Assembly (NCBI GenBank): GCA_022419385.1
Contig: JAJUBI010000004.1
Coordinates: 3,453,286-3,517,285, forward strand
Reading direction: 5' to 3'
DNA length: 64,000 nucleotides
From: Paraconiothyrium sp. Pb-2020
Lineage: Eukaryota > Ascomycota > Dothideomycetes > Pleosporales > Didymosphaeriaceae
The notes under the pieces were generated by a model. The model saw only the letters and a list, made by a program, of their open reading frames with translations. It searched no databases and had not been told where the DNA came from. A program made the position numbers and the translations under genes. This document shows, piece after piece, positions 34,120 through 45,884 of the stretch. Each line of letters begins with the position of its first letter. Within the stretch, counting starts at the first letter, position 1.

Positions 34120-34730
34120 CTGGTTTGAACGCCTGAGAAACAATAGTAGCAACTGGGGGGGACACTTGGAGCATGTTGCCAGTGCAAGTTGTAAAAGATC
34201 TGTATGAGGGTGTCGAGTCTATATGGAGTCCCATACTATTTGCATGCAGTCTCCGATCATAGCGGAGAGCCTGATCTTCCAGCACTGGAGCAATCTCATG
34301 GGCTAGCGAATCGTGCATTGGCCAGGTCGGGCGCAGCTTGTTCTTCCAAAAGTATCCGCTCGCAGGATACGTGCAATTGTCCGAGTCCGCCGTCATGTCG
34401 TTGTTGAGACTACTATAGTTTAGCTGGAAGGGAAAAAGATTGGAGGACCCCAATAGTATCATACGGTCCTTTGATAGTCTGAGCAGTACGTTGTGGTAGC
34501 CTATTTACATTTGGGTTACTTGATTTCAACTGCACGCTCTGTTTAAGCAAGGCTGTTTAGCACAGTATAGTAGTGATAGAAGTATTCCTGAACGGTACAC
34601 TTCCCGTTCAAGAACGCTCCTGGAAATCCTTAAATGGTACCGCGCCCCCTTGACTCATGCGAGACTGCACTCAAACACCGTGTGGGTACAAATATAATTT
34701 AAACATTACGTACGTAATAATATATGCAAA
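34120..34730. other. Convergent intergenic region, 611 bp
   Basis: Holds the 3' flanks of the DUF4396 gene (plus) and the CSC1-like gene (minus). An open frame on the minus strand (34058-34462) overlaps the DUF4396 coding end and has no recognisable content. Nothing else is seen. Confidence 0.5.
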
Positions 34731-37667
34731 TTAGTACATGACTCTTCCATCCCACAACGGTGCCTGGCGCGCACTTTCCTCCACCCACTCTACCTTCCCT
34801 TTTTGATTCACAATCGCACCCTCATCCGTAGCTTCCACCCCATGCACCGCAAGCTTCTCATTGATGTCGCTGACCTCCTTCATACTGACTCCCAGCGAGT
34901 CCCTGGCGAGCCAAACGACCGGCGGCTCCGCAACAATCGCTGGATGCAGGTACGCCTTCCTAGCCTCCTGCACGTCATACGGCTGGACTGGCTCCCTAAA
35001 CCGCGCATCCAATGATGCTGACATCTCAGCCGCAGACTGCGACTGCGGCTTGAAGAGACGCTGGAAGAGCGAGCGCTTCTGGGGTTGCCCCGCACCATTT
35101 GCTATGTCACCTGTCTCAGCCTTAATCCTGTACGCGTCTCCAAAGTTCGCTGCTGCGCCGGAGACGAGGCCAGTGCCTTCAGGGCCGCTCGTCACGATGT
35201 CGTCTTTGCCTTCATAGCCTGGGTGCATCTCGTTGCTATCGTTTCGAGCCGTTCCTCCATCACTATCGGTTTTGCCGATACCAGTTCGTCTGTGCTGCTT
35301 GTCTGATTCTTCGAGCAAGTTCATTGGGAGTTTGGAGACGAGGGGGTAAAGCTTCTTCTTCAAAGCGATGTGAAACACTATGGTCACGATGATGAGGATG
35401 ACCTGAAGGACGACGGGGCCGACTGCAACGGCGCTGTTGCCGATATTGATGGCAAAGAGGCCGAGCAGGCAAAACTCAGCGAGGTAGACTCCGACCAAGA
35501 GTTGTTGCATGGCTCGCGCGTAGCAGGCGCCTTTCGTGTCAATGTTGGTGCTGAAGACATAGCTATAACTGTTAGGTCGTTCCTCGGTGGGCTATTTCGG
35601 GGTGTACTTACAGCATGTTATACTTGTACGCGATGTATATCAGAGCCAGACCAACCGTTGCAAAGCCCAATACCAGCGGCGCAATGATTGCATATGAAAT
35701 GGCGATCACGCCCAAGTTCGTGAATACTGGATACTCCGAACCCCACGATGGAGCCGTTAGTGCCATCCACTTGTCGTATTTCTTCCTAGGCGTGCCCGCG
35801 AACTTGCTCAGGATGAGAATTCCAACTAAGCCCCCGATATTGATGAGGTATTTGGCGGCTTGGGCAACGCCAAACAGGACGAAGTACGAGATGTAGAAGT
35901 TGCTCGCTTTGGGAAGGTTCTGGGCCAGCAGTGGCACGGCTGAGGCAGGGTTGGAAACAATCTGCGAGGCTACCGCGGTGGCACCGGAAGTGAACGTTGT
36001 AATGAGGAAGACTTGAATGACTTGGAAGGCGAAGTACCAGCTTTGGGTTTGTTGCTCGACTTCGGAAAGCGTAATCGCTCCGGCGAGCTTTGCCACGACT
36101 GCCTGATCGTCAATTTGTGTAATTGAGGTGAGGTTTCATTCTACTCACGGCGACATATGATTGGAACAAGTGACATTAATACGGCGAGGAGTACCGATGG
36201 TAAGAGACCGGTCACTACTCCCAGAATTACTTGCGGAATGTCGTTGATCCATCGAAGGAACGGCACGTTCCCTGTTAAATAATTCACGTTGCTAATGATA
36301 CCCACAACGGCTACGGGGAAGCTCCAGAAAAGAATCATCGCGAAGATGAAAGCGGTCGCAAGGCCCCGGCGCAGCGATCGGTTCCAAGAGTTCATCTTCA
36401 GATTCTTCCAGATAATCTCGCCGGGCAAGATGCCAGTCTGGCGGGCAACAAAGGTAGCTGGTTTGTCGTGAATGGTAATAGCGCTTGCTGTCTGCGCTGC
36501 AGCCATAGTTTCGAACTCGATGAAAACCGCATTGAGAAGTTTTTCTTTGCCGGCAATATGAGATCGCTGGCTTGCCTGTACCTCCGGTAGTAGTTCTCTC
36601 AGGTGGTCCTTCCCGTAATCGATCGTATCAACCTTCTTTCCGATGAGAAGTTTCAGCCGATGTGTTGGCCGGTCCTTGGATGCAAGAAACTCATTCCATG
36701 ACGTTGGCTTAGGCTGCATAGTCTGACCATCCGCACCGCTTCCTTTCCTGCTCTTGACAGCTGCTTTAACAGCCTTCTGTATCAATTTCATTTCTCCTCC
36801 TTCAAGTTTGAGCGCCGTCTTGTTCACATCGTCGACCTGTTCTTCAAGATGTGCGAAATCGGACGCGAGCCAGACCTGCGACACACCGCTGAACATGCGA
36901 TGCAACCGCTGGTGCGTGAGGTATTCGTCCGGCACGTTCGTGAAAAGTACGGTGCGGGAAGAGATGCGTGATGAATTCCATGCCGAGAGCAAGTAAGCTT
37001 GCCGCAGCTTGATCAGATAGGAGAGTTCTCGCCAGATCAAGTATAAGACGAATCCTGCAGTCGGCTGGTAATTAGTCTTCTAATCAGAGCCAGCTCGGCA
37101 GCGGGCCGCGCACTCACCAAAGAAGATCCACGCGATGAGCGCGTGTGCAAAGAATCTCGCTGGGTGTGCTACGTTGCTAAATGATAAGAGATCCAAGTCT
37201 TTCTGTCCGGCGCCTCCGGTCGCATTCACTGGGAACAAAACCGGCCAAGTTATCAAGCAACCAACGAAGCTCATGAAGACAAGCATTTTGAAGAAACGCA
37301 CGTAGAGGTAGCCATCGAGAGATTGGTGATTGAGAATATACTCATCATTGGTGTTGCGGAAGTCGGAAATCCAACCGAAAAGGCCTGATTTGGAAGACGA
37401 TGGTATTCTTTCACTATTCACACGGTCAGAATGTACCAATGGCATGAGAGTCCGCGCGATTTGAACATACTAGTTATTCAGCTTGTCGTGAAACGTTCGT
37501 GGCTGGTAAAGGCGCGGCTGCTTCCTGCGCAATATAAGAAAGAACCCGATGTAAACGGCAGCGAGCGCAGCGCAAGGTACAAGCGTGGATATAAACGCGG
37601 ATATCGAAGACGATGAGTTTTGATGGCTGCCCACGTTTCGGTCGCCTGTCGATGAAGGGGACGACAT
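34731..37667 (-). CDS. CSC1/OSCA-like calcium-permeable cation channel
   Basis: Five exons (37667-37471, 37413-37118, 37054-36149, 36098-35612, 35562-34731), four introns of 49-63 nt, 905 aa. The layout is that of the DUF221 family: an N-terminal RSN1_TM region with three helices (first LVPCAALAAVYIGFFLILRR), a cytosolic PHM7_cyt domain (about residues 190-370, VLFTNVPDEYLTHQRLHRMF and FVARQTGILPGEIIWKNL), then a seven-helix RSN1_7TM core. The core contains VSQIVSNPASAVPLLAQNLP and FYISYFVLFGV. A long hydrophilic tail follows, probably with phosphorylation sites. Relatives (yeast CSC1, plant OSCA1) are osmotic- or mechano-sensitive cation channels in the plasma or endomembrane. The start is ATG 37667, since the open frame before it has no ATG. 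It looks intact. Confidence 0.92.
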
Positions 37668-38657
37668 CTCGACGAGCAAAGCCTCACGCTATCAATTGAG
37701 CGTACAACAATTGCGTGGTACTCTTTTCTTATGTTCGATGGCTCTTCACATGCCATCGTCAACCGAGACCCACTCCCAACTTTCGGAACAAAGGCTTGAC
37801 ATTTGCGGATATGGGATTGGCGTTGAAATACATGTCCCGCAGCTAAGCAGCAATCACCAGCGTTGGCCTCGGTTTTGCAGGCAAAGAGCCAATCAAGCTT
37901 GTCACCATGTTCCGGTCGATTATTTGAGTGCTCATGCGACTCTGGGACAGGAGAAGTTTATCGAGTGTATCGAGAGCGTTGGTTCGCGGTGAGGCAATAG
38001 CGTGTAGAGCTAGCGATGGTAGCCATTGACGGCGGTCTTTGGTGAGATTCCTTGATGTCATCAGGGTCCATCTAGATGTGGGGTACCGCATGCGTCGAGT
38101 GTTGAGAGTACTAAACATTTGAGTTACCATTGGTGCTATGTACCTTGCGACGACACTGCGCTCGACAGTAGTTGCTCTTCACTTGGTAGGCTGACCCCAC
38201 AAGGGGAGTGACCTTCTACGTTCTTTGAGCAATGCTCGCAAGAACCCTATCAAAACTTGTCAGTTTACTGGCGCCTTGATCACAAATTTAGAACAAAGAA
38301 ATGCACCCCTAGCCAATATTTGCCTCTGTACAACTACCTAAATTTCGGCGACGTCCCGTCCTAGCTTACATTAGTATATAACTCTCATATCCACCGCACT
38401 CTACCGCACAAGACGGTTTTGATACCTTATAGTAGTATTGTGCAGACGCCGACGACACCCTCATGTTGATAGTCACGAAAGTGTGTCCACAATTGCACCT
38501 GATAGATGTCCATTGCTGTATGTTGCTAAAGTTGCAACGGAGCTTACTAGCGAGCAATGTTTGCGGCTGCAATGAACTGGCGGCACCGCAGAAGACTTAC
38601 ATGTACAATACAATAGATATACACCACGAATGCTATAACATTTACCCCCATCGTACA
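37668..38657. other. Intergenic region, 990 bp
   Basis: Upstream of the CSC1-like channel and downstream of the thioredoxin-like gene, both on the minus strand. No gene, RNA or repeat is recognised. Confidence 0.5.
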
Positions 38658-39242
38658 TCACCTTCCGAGGATTGACCCAAACAGCCCCCCTCCTCCCCCA
38701 CCAGCACGACCTCCTCTTCTCGCCTCCTTTGACAGCCATTCCCTTAATCGATCTTTATTCTTCATCTCCTCCGGCCTCGTAAGCCTCGTATCAAACTGCG
38801 CTTCCTGTCTACTAAACGCCAGCAACGTGGGCATCGACGTTATCTGCACACCCCAGTCAGCATCTTGCAACCTCAAATCATTCCCACTTACCATATATTT
38901 CACCCCCAGATCCCCAATCAGCGTGCTATCCAACTCGACCTCGGCGAATCCCAGCCCTCCCTCTTCTTCTCCGACGCGCTCCTCCTCAATCATCTCCTTG
39001 ACTAGCGGCTTAATAGTCTGGCAAGTGGAGCACCAACTTGCACTCCACAGCGTTATTAGGGGTCGGTTCTCGGCAGCTGAGAGAAGTGTGAGGGTGTGCA
39101 GGTCATTCGGCGTGCGGACATTGTCAAATATGCGGTTTTGGTTCGAACGGGTGGAGGAGGCACCGAGGAAGCCGCGATGGGGTACGCGCGGAATCTGTAG
39201 TTTGAGCGAGCGGGGAATCCAGGGAGTTGGCCGGAGTATCAT
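38658..39242 (-). CDS. Mitochondrial thioredoxin-like protein
   Basis: Two exons (39242-38892, 38843-38658) give 178 aa. The uninterrupted frame reads through a 48-nt segment (38891-38844) that has a GTAAGT donor, a GCTGAC branch point and a GTGCAG acceptor. Removing it joins DLGVKYM to ITSMPTLLAF, the usual thioredoxin strand with its cis-proline. The active site is WCSTC in SASWCSTCQTIKPLVKEM, a CxxC redox motif with Ser-Thr in place of Gly-Pro. The start at 39242 gives a basic presequence (MILRPTPWIPRSLKLQIPRV) typical of mitochondrial import; ATGs at 39308, 39314 and 39386 are alternatives. The C-terminus is glycine-rich (GGGGGG). The role is probably disulfide reduction in mitochondria, with partners unknown. 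Confidence 0.85.
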   Translation of the reverse strand: MILRPTPWIPRSLKLQIPRVPHRGFLGASSTRSNQNRIFDNVRTPNDLHTLTLLSAAENRPLITLWSASWCSTCQTIKPLVKEMIEEERVGEEEGGLGFAEVELDSTLIGDLGVKYMVSGNDLRLQDADWGVQITSMPTLLAFSRQEAQFDTRLTRPEEMKNKDRLREWLSKEARRGGRAGGGGGGLFGSILGR

Positions 39243-39449
39243 TGTGTTTGTACGGCGGAAACACGAAGCAATGAGCGATGGTAGACGCGTTCGAGGTTGC
39301 GACGTCATCGCCATTGGGGCTTGCCGAGGCGCTAAACTTAAGCATAGGCAGGGGTGTTTATCCTCGATCTGTGTGGCACCCAGCATTTCAGTCTCACGGT
39401 CTTTCGAAATGCTAAGAATATGGTTTCTCCGATGGGGATAATAAGTTGA

Positions 39450-40616
39450 TCAAGGTTTCCTCCCTTCCTGAATGTGCTGCCTTCCCTCCAAGTACGCCTG
39501 CGCCGCACTCATCGCCGGGAGCAGCAGCATCACCACACTCAAGGTCTGCCCAAAACCCCACTCATTCTCGCCTTGATCTTGTAGCCCGCACCACTTGCCT
39601 GATTCTTCGGGCACCGAAAACTTCTGACTGAGCACCAAAATGGTCGATAGCAAGGCCAGAACAAGCTGGATGATGAAGGCAACGAGAGGGTTTACGAAGA
39701 GTATGTAGAACAGACCGATTCCAAGGTTTGCCGGGACGGCCATGGAACTGCTTCTTCTTTCGAGCTTGGGTTGGGCCCTTCGACCATCGTGGTTACAGAT
39801 GTTAGTGCCAGGGGGTGAGTCTGTCTTCCTTTGCGGTGTCCACATGATGCATACAAGCGCCGTTGAAAACCCCAGAATAATGAAGAACAGGGGTACGGTG
39901 AAAGACAGCCGTTGTGCACGCGACTGCTTCTCCGGTATACCTTGCGTTACCCGCACAAGTTCCGGCATACTGATGGCCGCGATCATGGACGCGAGCAAAA
40001 AACATGCAAAGGCGATAACAAGTGTGAGGCGGATCTTGGCAATGAAACGGTAACGCCGGAAGTACTTACGCAGCGTGATTAGGGCGGCGAGATGCGATGA
40101 GGAGGAGAGAGCGCATATGTAGAGGACAAGAACGAAATGGGCGCCTTGGACTTCGAACGAATTCTGGAAGACCTAAAGCATTTCCATTAGCTGTCGTGCA
40201 GCTTCAGATTGGACATGGAAGACCTTTATCCAACCGCTGAGCAAGACCGCGTAGCCCGTGATGAGCTGCTGATCTCCCAAGCCGATGATGAGTGGGTCAA
40301 GGAATGGTCTCCAGGCGTAATTCTTCTTCCACTCCGTATCCAGAATGCGGTCGCGTATATATCGTACCGGAGCACGAATTGTGAATTGACCTTTCGTATC
40401 GAACGCTTGGTCGAGAATCATAGCAAGAATGGACGCTGTCGTCGTCATGATGCTCGCGAGCACGAAGGATAGTACCACCTGTAGATATGAGTACGTGGCC
40501 TGTAGTCCAAAGTACGGAAGACATACACCAACACCCGCAATGTCAGGATCCGCCCGAGAGGTACAGTTACCGTCATATGCATCGGAGCTGTCAAATAGAA
40601 CCCATGGTGCTGGCAT
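39450..40616 (-). CDS. Uncharacterised fungal multi-spanning membrane protein, 371 aa
   Basis: Two exons (40616-40224, 40172-39450) with an intron of 51 nt. A direct repeat, GTCTTCCA, at both ends makes the exact splice ambiguous by nine bases, and the frame holds either way. The N-terminus has DPDIAGVGV, followed by about seven hydrophobic helices. The block FLDPLIIGLGDQQLITGYAV and the basic loop ITLRKYFRRYRFIAKIR recur in a large group of fungal membrane proteins of unknown function. The GTAAGT within that loop (around 40068) is not used as a donor, because the frame continues through a well-conserved segment. No transport or enzyme motif is seen. Confidence 0.75.
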
Positions 40617-41004
40617 TAATGAGCGTGTACGAGGTTGTGGCAGCAGCTAAAGAGCGAGGAAGGGATTCTTGGATTTGAGTGGCGCAACGATTTGGCGGGA
40701 GTCGGGGCGATCATCGCATCAGCGAATAGGTACGATAAGAAAAATATTCTTGATGGAGAGGTGAGGTGATGCAAGGTGAGATGAAGAAGGACGGCCGGAT
40801 ACTGATCTCGGCGAATGCTCGTGTACTCTGTTTGAGGAAAGAACGCTGCACCAGTCATGACGGCAAGTACGAATGACGATACGTACATTCTATATACATC
40901 ATACTCTATTAAATCTACTAAGGTCAAAGCGAGGTATAAAGTCACTTTCAATTACATCCCCCAATCCGCGCATCCCAGCGCACCAGACCAGACACCTCTT
41001 CTAC
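40617..41004. other. Intergenic region, 388 bp
   Basis: Upstream of the 371-aa membrane protein and downstream of the ammonium transporter, both on the minus strand. No gene is seen. Confidence 0.5.
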
Positions 41005-42666
41005 TCAACCGGACTTAGGAGCCACAGCCTCGGAGCTTGCGTGAGCACTGTTCGGCTGGGTCACACCCTGCATACCCTCCAGCATATGCTGCTCCATCAT
41101 ACTCCAGTCACCAATTTGCTCATCGAAGAACTGGTCGAGATCCAAGCCGATCATCTCCGCTTCCTCCGTAACCCGCAGGTGCATGAACGGAATAAACTTG
41201 AGCGCGTACAGCAGAATGCAGGTCACAACGAAAGAGTAAGATGAGATAGCGCAGATCTCAGCGAGCTGGCGGCCAACCTGGACACCGACGCCATCGAGCG
41301 CACCCTCGTAGATAGACGCGCCGTCAAGAGCAGAAACCCACTTCTGGGCGAAGATGCCAGTGAAGAAGGATCCGCACATGCCACCGATTCCGTGCAGCTT
41401 GAAGACATCCATACCCTCGTCGATGCCAAGCAACTTGTCGATATCCTTAGCTGAAGAGCAGATTGCTCCAGTCAGGAAACCAATTAGGCCGGCGATCCAG
41501 ACACTGACAAAACCAGCAGCCGGTGTGATGCCGACGAGGCCAGCGATGGCTCCAGAGCAAGCACCAACAAGGGAGAAGTGACCCTTGCTACGAATGTAGT
41601 CGACGGTGACCCAACCGAGGACACCGAAGCAGGCAGCGGTGTTGGTGTTGAAGGCAGCCATCATGGAGCGGATCGAGGCATTGAGTGCAGAGCCGCCGTT
41701 GAAGCCGAACCATCCGAACCAGATGAGGACGGTGCCGATGAAGACCAGCGTGGTGTTGTGTGGTTTGCCGTGGACCTTCTCTCCTTTATGGACACGCTTT
41801 CCGAGGACGAAGGCATAGGCGAGCGCGGCCCTACACATGTGATATTAGCTATCGCGCACCTAATAAGGCATTCGAAGACACTCACCAGCCGCTAGCAATG
41901 TGGACAGGACCTCCACCAGCGAAGTCGAGAGACGGGAGGTTGTACAGCCAGCCGTTGGCGTTCCAAGTCCAGCACGCAATAGGGCAGTACACAATGGTAG
42001 CCCAGCAGAATGAGAATATCAAGGATGGCAGGATTCGGCCACGCTCAAAGCTGCCACCAGTAACAAGGACAACCGTACAGATACAGAACAGCATCTGATA
42101 CAAGCAGAACACAATCTCGGGAAGTAGAACCGAACCTGGAGACGGAGCGGCAACTACGTTCTTCAAACCGAAGTTGGCAAGGTCACCGATGAAAGCGTTT
42201 GCGGTGCGAGAATATGCGAGGGAGTAACCCCAGAACATCCATTGGAAACAGACACTGTGACCCTTTAGCCTTGATTTCAACAGACTCGCGGAAGGTTGTT
42301 CACTTACACTGCTGCAACAGCGAACGACTGGAAGAGAAGAGAAAGAGATGACTTGCGACGCGCAAGACCGCTGTATAGGAAACCGATACCAGGGATGATG
42401 AGCCAGACGAGGAAGGCGCAGACCATCAGGTATACATAGTGAAACTCAAGGCCAGCATATTGGGCGTTGACATCTTCGTCGAGGGAGTTGCCTCCGTTCG
42501 GCTTGGCCGGGTCGAACTCGGGCTGTGATTGTCGTTAGCATTGTACTCTCCAAGAATCCTGCGATACAGAGGGGTATCGGGATGAAATGAGCCGAAACGA
42601 CGAGCAGTCCAAGTCTCCCCGAACCCTAAATATCACAGCGCAAAAAGTACTCACAGTGGTCGACAT
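41005..42666 (-). CDS. Ammonium transporter, Amt/Mep family
   Basis: Four exons (42666-42655, 42522-42308, 42254-41886, 41830-41005) give 473 aa. The first exon encodes only MSTT and is followed by a 132-nt intron. It then joins PEFDPAKPNGG, matching the usual short N-terminus. About 11 helices follow. Family motifs include PGIGFLYSGLARRKSS, FQWMFWGYSLAYSRTANAFI, GGPVHIASGWAALAYAFVLG and HGIGGMCGSFFTGIFA, the last with one of the two pore His. The protein imports ammonium at the plasma membrane. In fungi such genes are usually induced on poor nitrogen through GATA factors. TGATAAG and CGATAA words lie about 450-500 bp upstream, but this is only suggestive. The cytosolic tail (about 60 residues) is short. 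Confidence 0.93.
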
Positions 42667-44204
42667 GATGAGGGTATCCTCGAGTAGAGTCCTTGCTCAA
42701 CTATTTGACCAGGCAGCTGGGATGGCTACAACTACACGAACAATCCTGAGGTACCTCGCGCAGGGGGGTATTTCGCTTCTATATAGGCCAGCAAGCCATC
42801 AATTTCCTGGGCCCAGACATGCCCGCCCTGTTGACTCTCGACAGTACGATGCCCCCATCTTCTCCCGCATCCTTCGACCGCGCCGCCCGAAGTCCTTGGC
42901 AAAGATAAGGGCGCATCTGGTGCGACCTTCCATTGTCGCGTCCTTTCACTTGAGGTCGCGAGCGCCGAGGTCTCGGCGAAAACATGATACCGAATCAGGA
43001 GCGACCCAGCAGAGGCGTGAGCCCCGTTCTGTCACGGGTCCGCAGTGCAGGTACGTCCAGGGCAACGGCGCAAGGCGTGCATGTGCGGTCTCACAGGGCC
43101 GGGATGCATGGTGTTGATAAGGGTACGAGAGCTAGTCTAGAACGGGGTAGACGGGCGCTAACCGAGCGATAACGCGTCTTTGATGCGTGCGATCCCATGT
43201 GTCAAACGCGTTGGCCGTGGCTGGACGTTGAGCTCTTGTCTATCAGTTCCCCTTACAGCACGAAACCTCGTGTCCTGGGGACGATGATACGGCTTGGTGC
43301 CTGCCCGTTTGATTCGTCATCGAGGACCCGTGTTTCCGGTATCCAGGGCGCCATGTACGCCACACCCAGCTTCCGGACTGTAGGATCGCGGGACCGCAGC
43401 TCCAAATGGTGACAAGCGCAGTAGTCGGATGCATCGGTACTTTGAAATGTGACTGTCGGCTTCTCTGCCCTTGTTGGGTGCACCATAGAGCGCTTTCTTC
43501 GTGGCTACATAGTCTACACGAGGGGCTATCTGCGAAGCGTTAGCGACCAGTTAAGATGCATGACAGCCTGATTGCATTGGCACCCAAGGTGTACCCGGCG
43601 CCGATATGGGTGGTTATCGGCATACAAGGACAACGATTATTTGAAAGTAACGATGAAAGACGTTGTTCGGCCTTGACCTGAGCTGGGATAGTTGCAGGGC
43701 ATCGGTTCGCTGTGACCGCCTGTTTTTCGGCCGAGGAACGTGTCTTCGAGTGAATGTAGGGGGACGTTTGCTGCAATCTTGCAACCCAGTTACGACTTTA
43801 GGCATGAAGAGCGAGTGGGGTGATGTGAAGGATGGCGGTGCTGAATTGGTACGCAACCTGCAAGTTCTACCTCGCAGCCTTCTCTTTTTTCTTGCGTGCA
43901 GAAGGCACCACTTCAGCGGGCACTTCCAATCAACGTCATCTCCAAGCACAATACCACCTCACTTGCTCATCACCATGTCCACCGATGACAGGCACCTGCA
44001 CACTGTATGCCCTGTTCACTGTTAGTTTTGTCGATATCAATGGATCTTTCAACGCACCTACACGACAGACGGTTACTCGCGAGGTGCAGAATTTGGGGCG
44101 TCATTCTTCCCGCATTTGCCTAGGAAATGACAACCGTCAGCCATCTGCCTTCTTCGGTCCGCTCAAGGCGCAGCTCGCAGAAGGTCACACGCAACAGCGC
44201 CTCC
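42667..44204. other. Ammonium transporter promoter region, 1.5 kb
   Basis: Upstream of the ammonium transporter and downstream of the Zn2Cys6 gene, both on the minus strand. GATA-like words (TGATAAG at 43115, CGATAA at 43167) are present. A short imperfect duplication near 44191-44280 partly overlaps the last exon of the regulator. No gene is recognised. Confidence 0.5.
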
Positions 44205-45884
44205 TCATAGACCTAAATAGAAGTTACTTGACATGTACGTAACCCGGACATCGTCGCACGCCAACAGCGTCTCCTCATAGGCCTATAACCAAGGAAAAAT
44301 CGTCAGCCTCGGCTTCCTGCTCCTACTTTGGTGCAGTCCGCATGTAGCGTGTTCCTGCCCGCCAACAGTGACTCTAGGTTCCACTTCTTGGCCCGCCAGT
44401 ACCACTTACGTTGGGTGTTCTCACAGATGTACTGTTCTCGGTATCCAGATCTGGTAACAATTCGAAAATGTCCTTGTCATCGGGATAGTGCTGTTTGAGG
44501 AAGAGACGGATGGCACGTCCCTCAATTCTGGCCCGCCGTTCGAGCCACCAACATACACCCTCACATCTTTGATACCACAACGCTAATAGTATGAGCGCGG
44601 CCTTATCTCTCTTCTTCAGCAACTCCAGACACTGGACTTGTGATTGGCTGACGATAGTCACGCGTTCGATTCCCGCGGGCTTTGGCTTCTGCAGCTGGCC
44701 ACTTGGTCTTGAGGCTGGATCTGATACCGGATCTAAGGCTTGAAGACTCGCCAATACATGCGCAGCTGCAAAATACGGATTATTGTTCGGCGTGCTGCAG
44801 TCTGTTATTCCGCACAGCGACGCGAGCCGAGGATCGATGTTGCTCCCCTTTCCAGATAATGGGATTGGCACGTCCCACGCCGCGTACTCCTGCGCCAAAC
44901 CTGAAAACACGGATGAGGGCCGTAGCGGGTTTGTCAAATTCCACACAGCCTTCTTTCCGTCAGTGAGAATGAACCATTCAAGATCTGATGAGGAAGGGGG
45001 CGTGAGCGGCCATGAATGTTCTGGTGGAGTGTCGATCGCCGTGCTGGCTAGAAGACCAAGGAGAGCGGCTGTGGCCCAGAGCGCGTCGTAGTCGGCAGGA
45101 GTGAGGTGTGAAGAGAGCTTCTGATTCATCAGGTAAGTGGCGCGTGCGGTATGGTACGCTTCGCTTAAAGTCTTGCTGGCATCTGGGGCCTAGGAGCGGA
45201 CGGTCAGCACACTTTTCTGGGACCCCGTCGAAAGGTGTCTAACCATATCATAGTGCCGTTCGTGAGCTGCTGCTACAGCTAATATTGTATGCATCAGATA
45301 CGGACTCTGTGGTGCATGTCAGCACCTAAAAGCATCGCCGTCCACGTGAGAAACAGATAATAGGTCGGTGCTTCCTGTTACTCACACTGAAAGCAAGCTT
45401 CGGAACCTTGTCTCGCCAAATAGTCGTCATCTCCTTACTAAATGACCCGATAGCTCGCATCCCAAAACGTTCCAATCCAGCAAAGCATTCCTCATTCATG
45501 CGAAACTCGTAGCTGCCATCCGAGCACAAAACAATCGGCTTCAAGGAGGTCTGAAGAATTGATGGCAGATGTTCGTCTTCAAATTGCCGCGCAGATACGT
45601 TTGCATTTGGACCAAGTCTACTCGCGCCTCTTCTCGCATGCAGCTCTGCGGTCGAGACATGTAGGTCAGGAGTATTGCTGACGTAATTGCAAATGACTCC
45701 GTAGGAGATGCATTTACGACACTGCGGTTTTGTCTCGTCACACTAGCATGATCAGCTTACAACAAGCGACAGGTCCTTAACGGTGTTAAAAACATACTTT
45801 AACCCTCCTTAATTTACAGTTGCGACAGCCAAAGAGGGATTTTCTGTAAGACCTACGTTTCCGTATCGGTATCTCGGTTGTCAT
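44205..45884 (-). CDS. Zn2Cys6 transcription factor, Upc2-like layout
   Basis: Five exons (45884-45798, 45742-45386, 45306-45244, 45189-44410, 44282-44205) give 454 aa. The zinc cluster is split by intron 1: exon 1 gives RKSLFGCRNCKLRRVK and exon 2 continues CDETKPQCRKCISYGVICNY, together the six cysteines of the Gal4-type domain. The middle region follows the pattern of sterol-uptake-control (Upc2) relatives: IWRDKVPKLAFS joined to SPYLMHTILAVAAAHERHYD, then YDALWATAALLGLLAS. The last exon (AYEETLLACDDVRVTYMSSN) is joined by a good GTAAGT donor and a TTATAG acceptor with a GGCTGAC branch point. Without that splice the frame stops at 44374 after an unlike tail. It is nuclear by type; its targets are unknown. 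Confidence 0.85.

Noticed and set aside
40040..40075. GTAAGT inside the 371-aa membrane protein as an intron donor
   Set aside because: The frame runs through without a stop and the sequence after it (RKYFRRYRFIAKIR) fits the conserved loop of related proteins.
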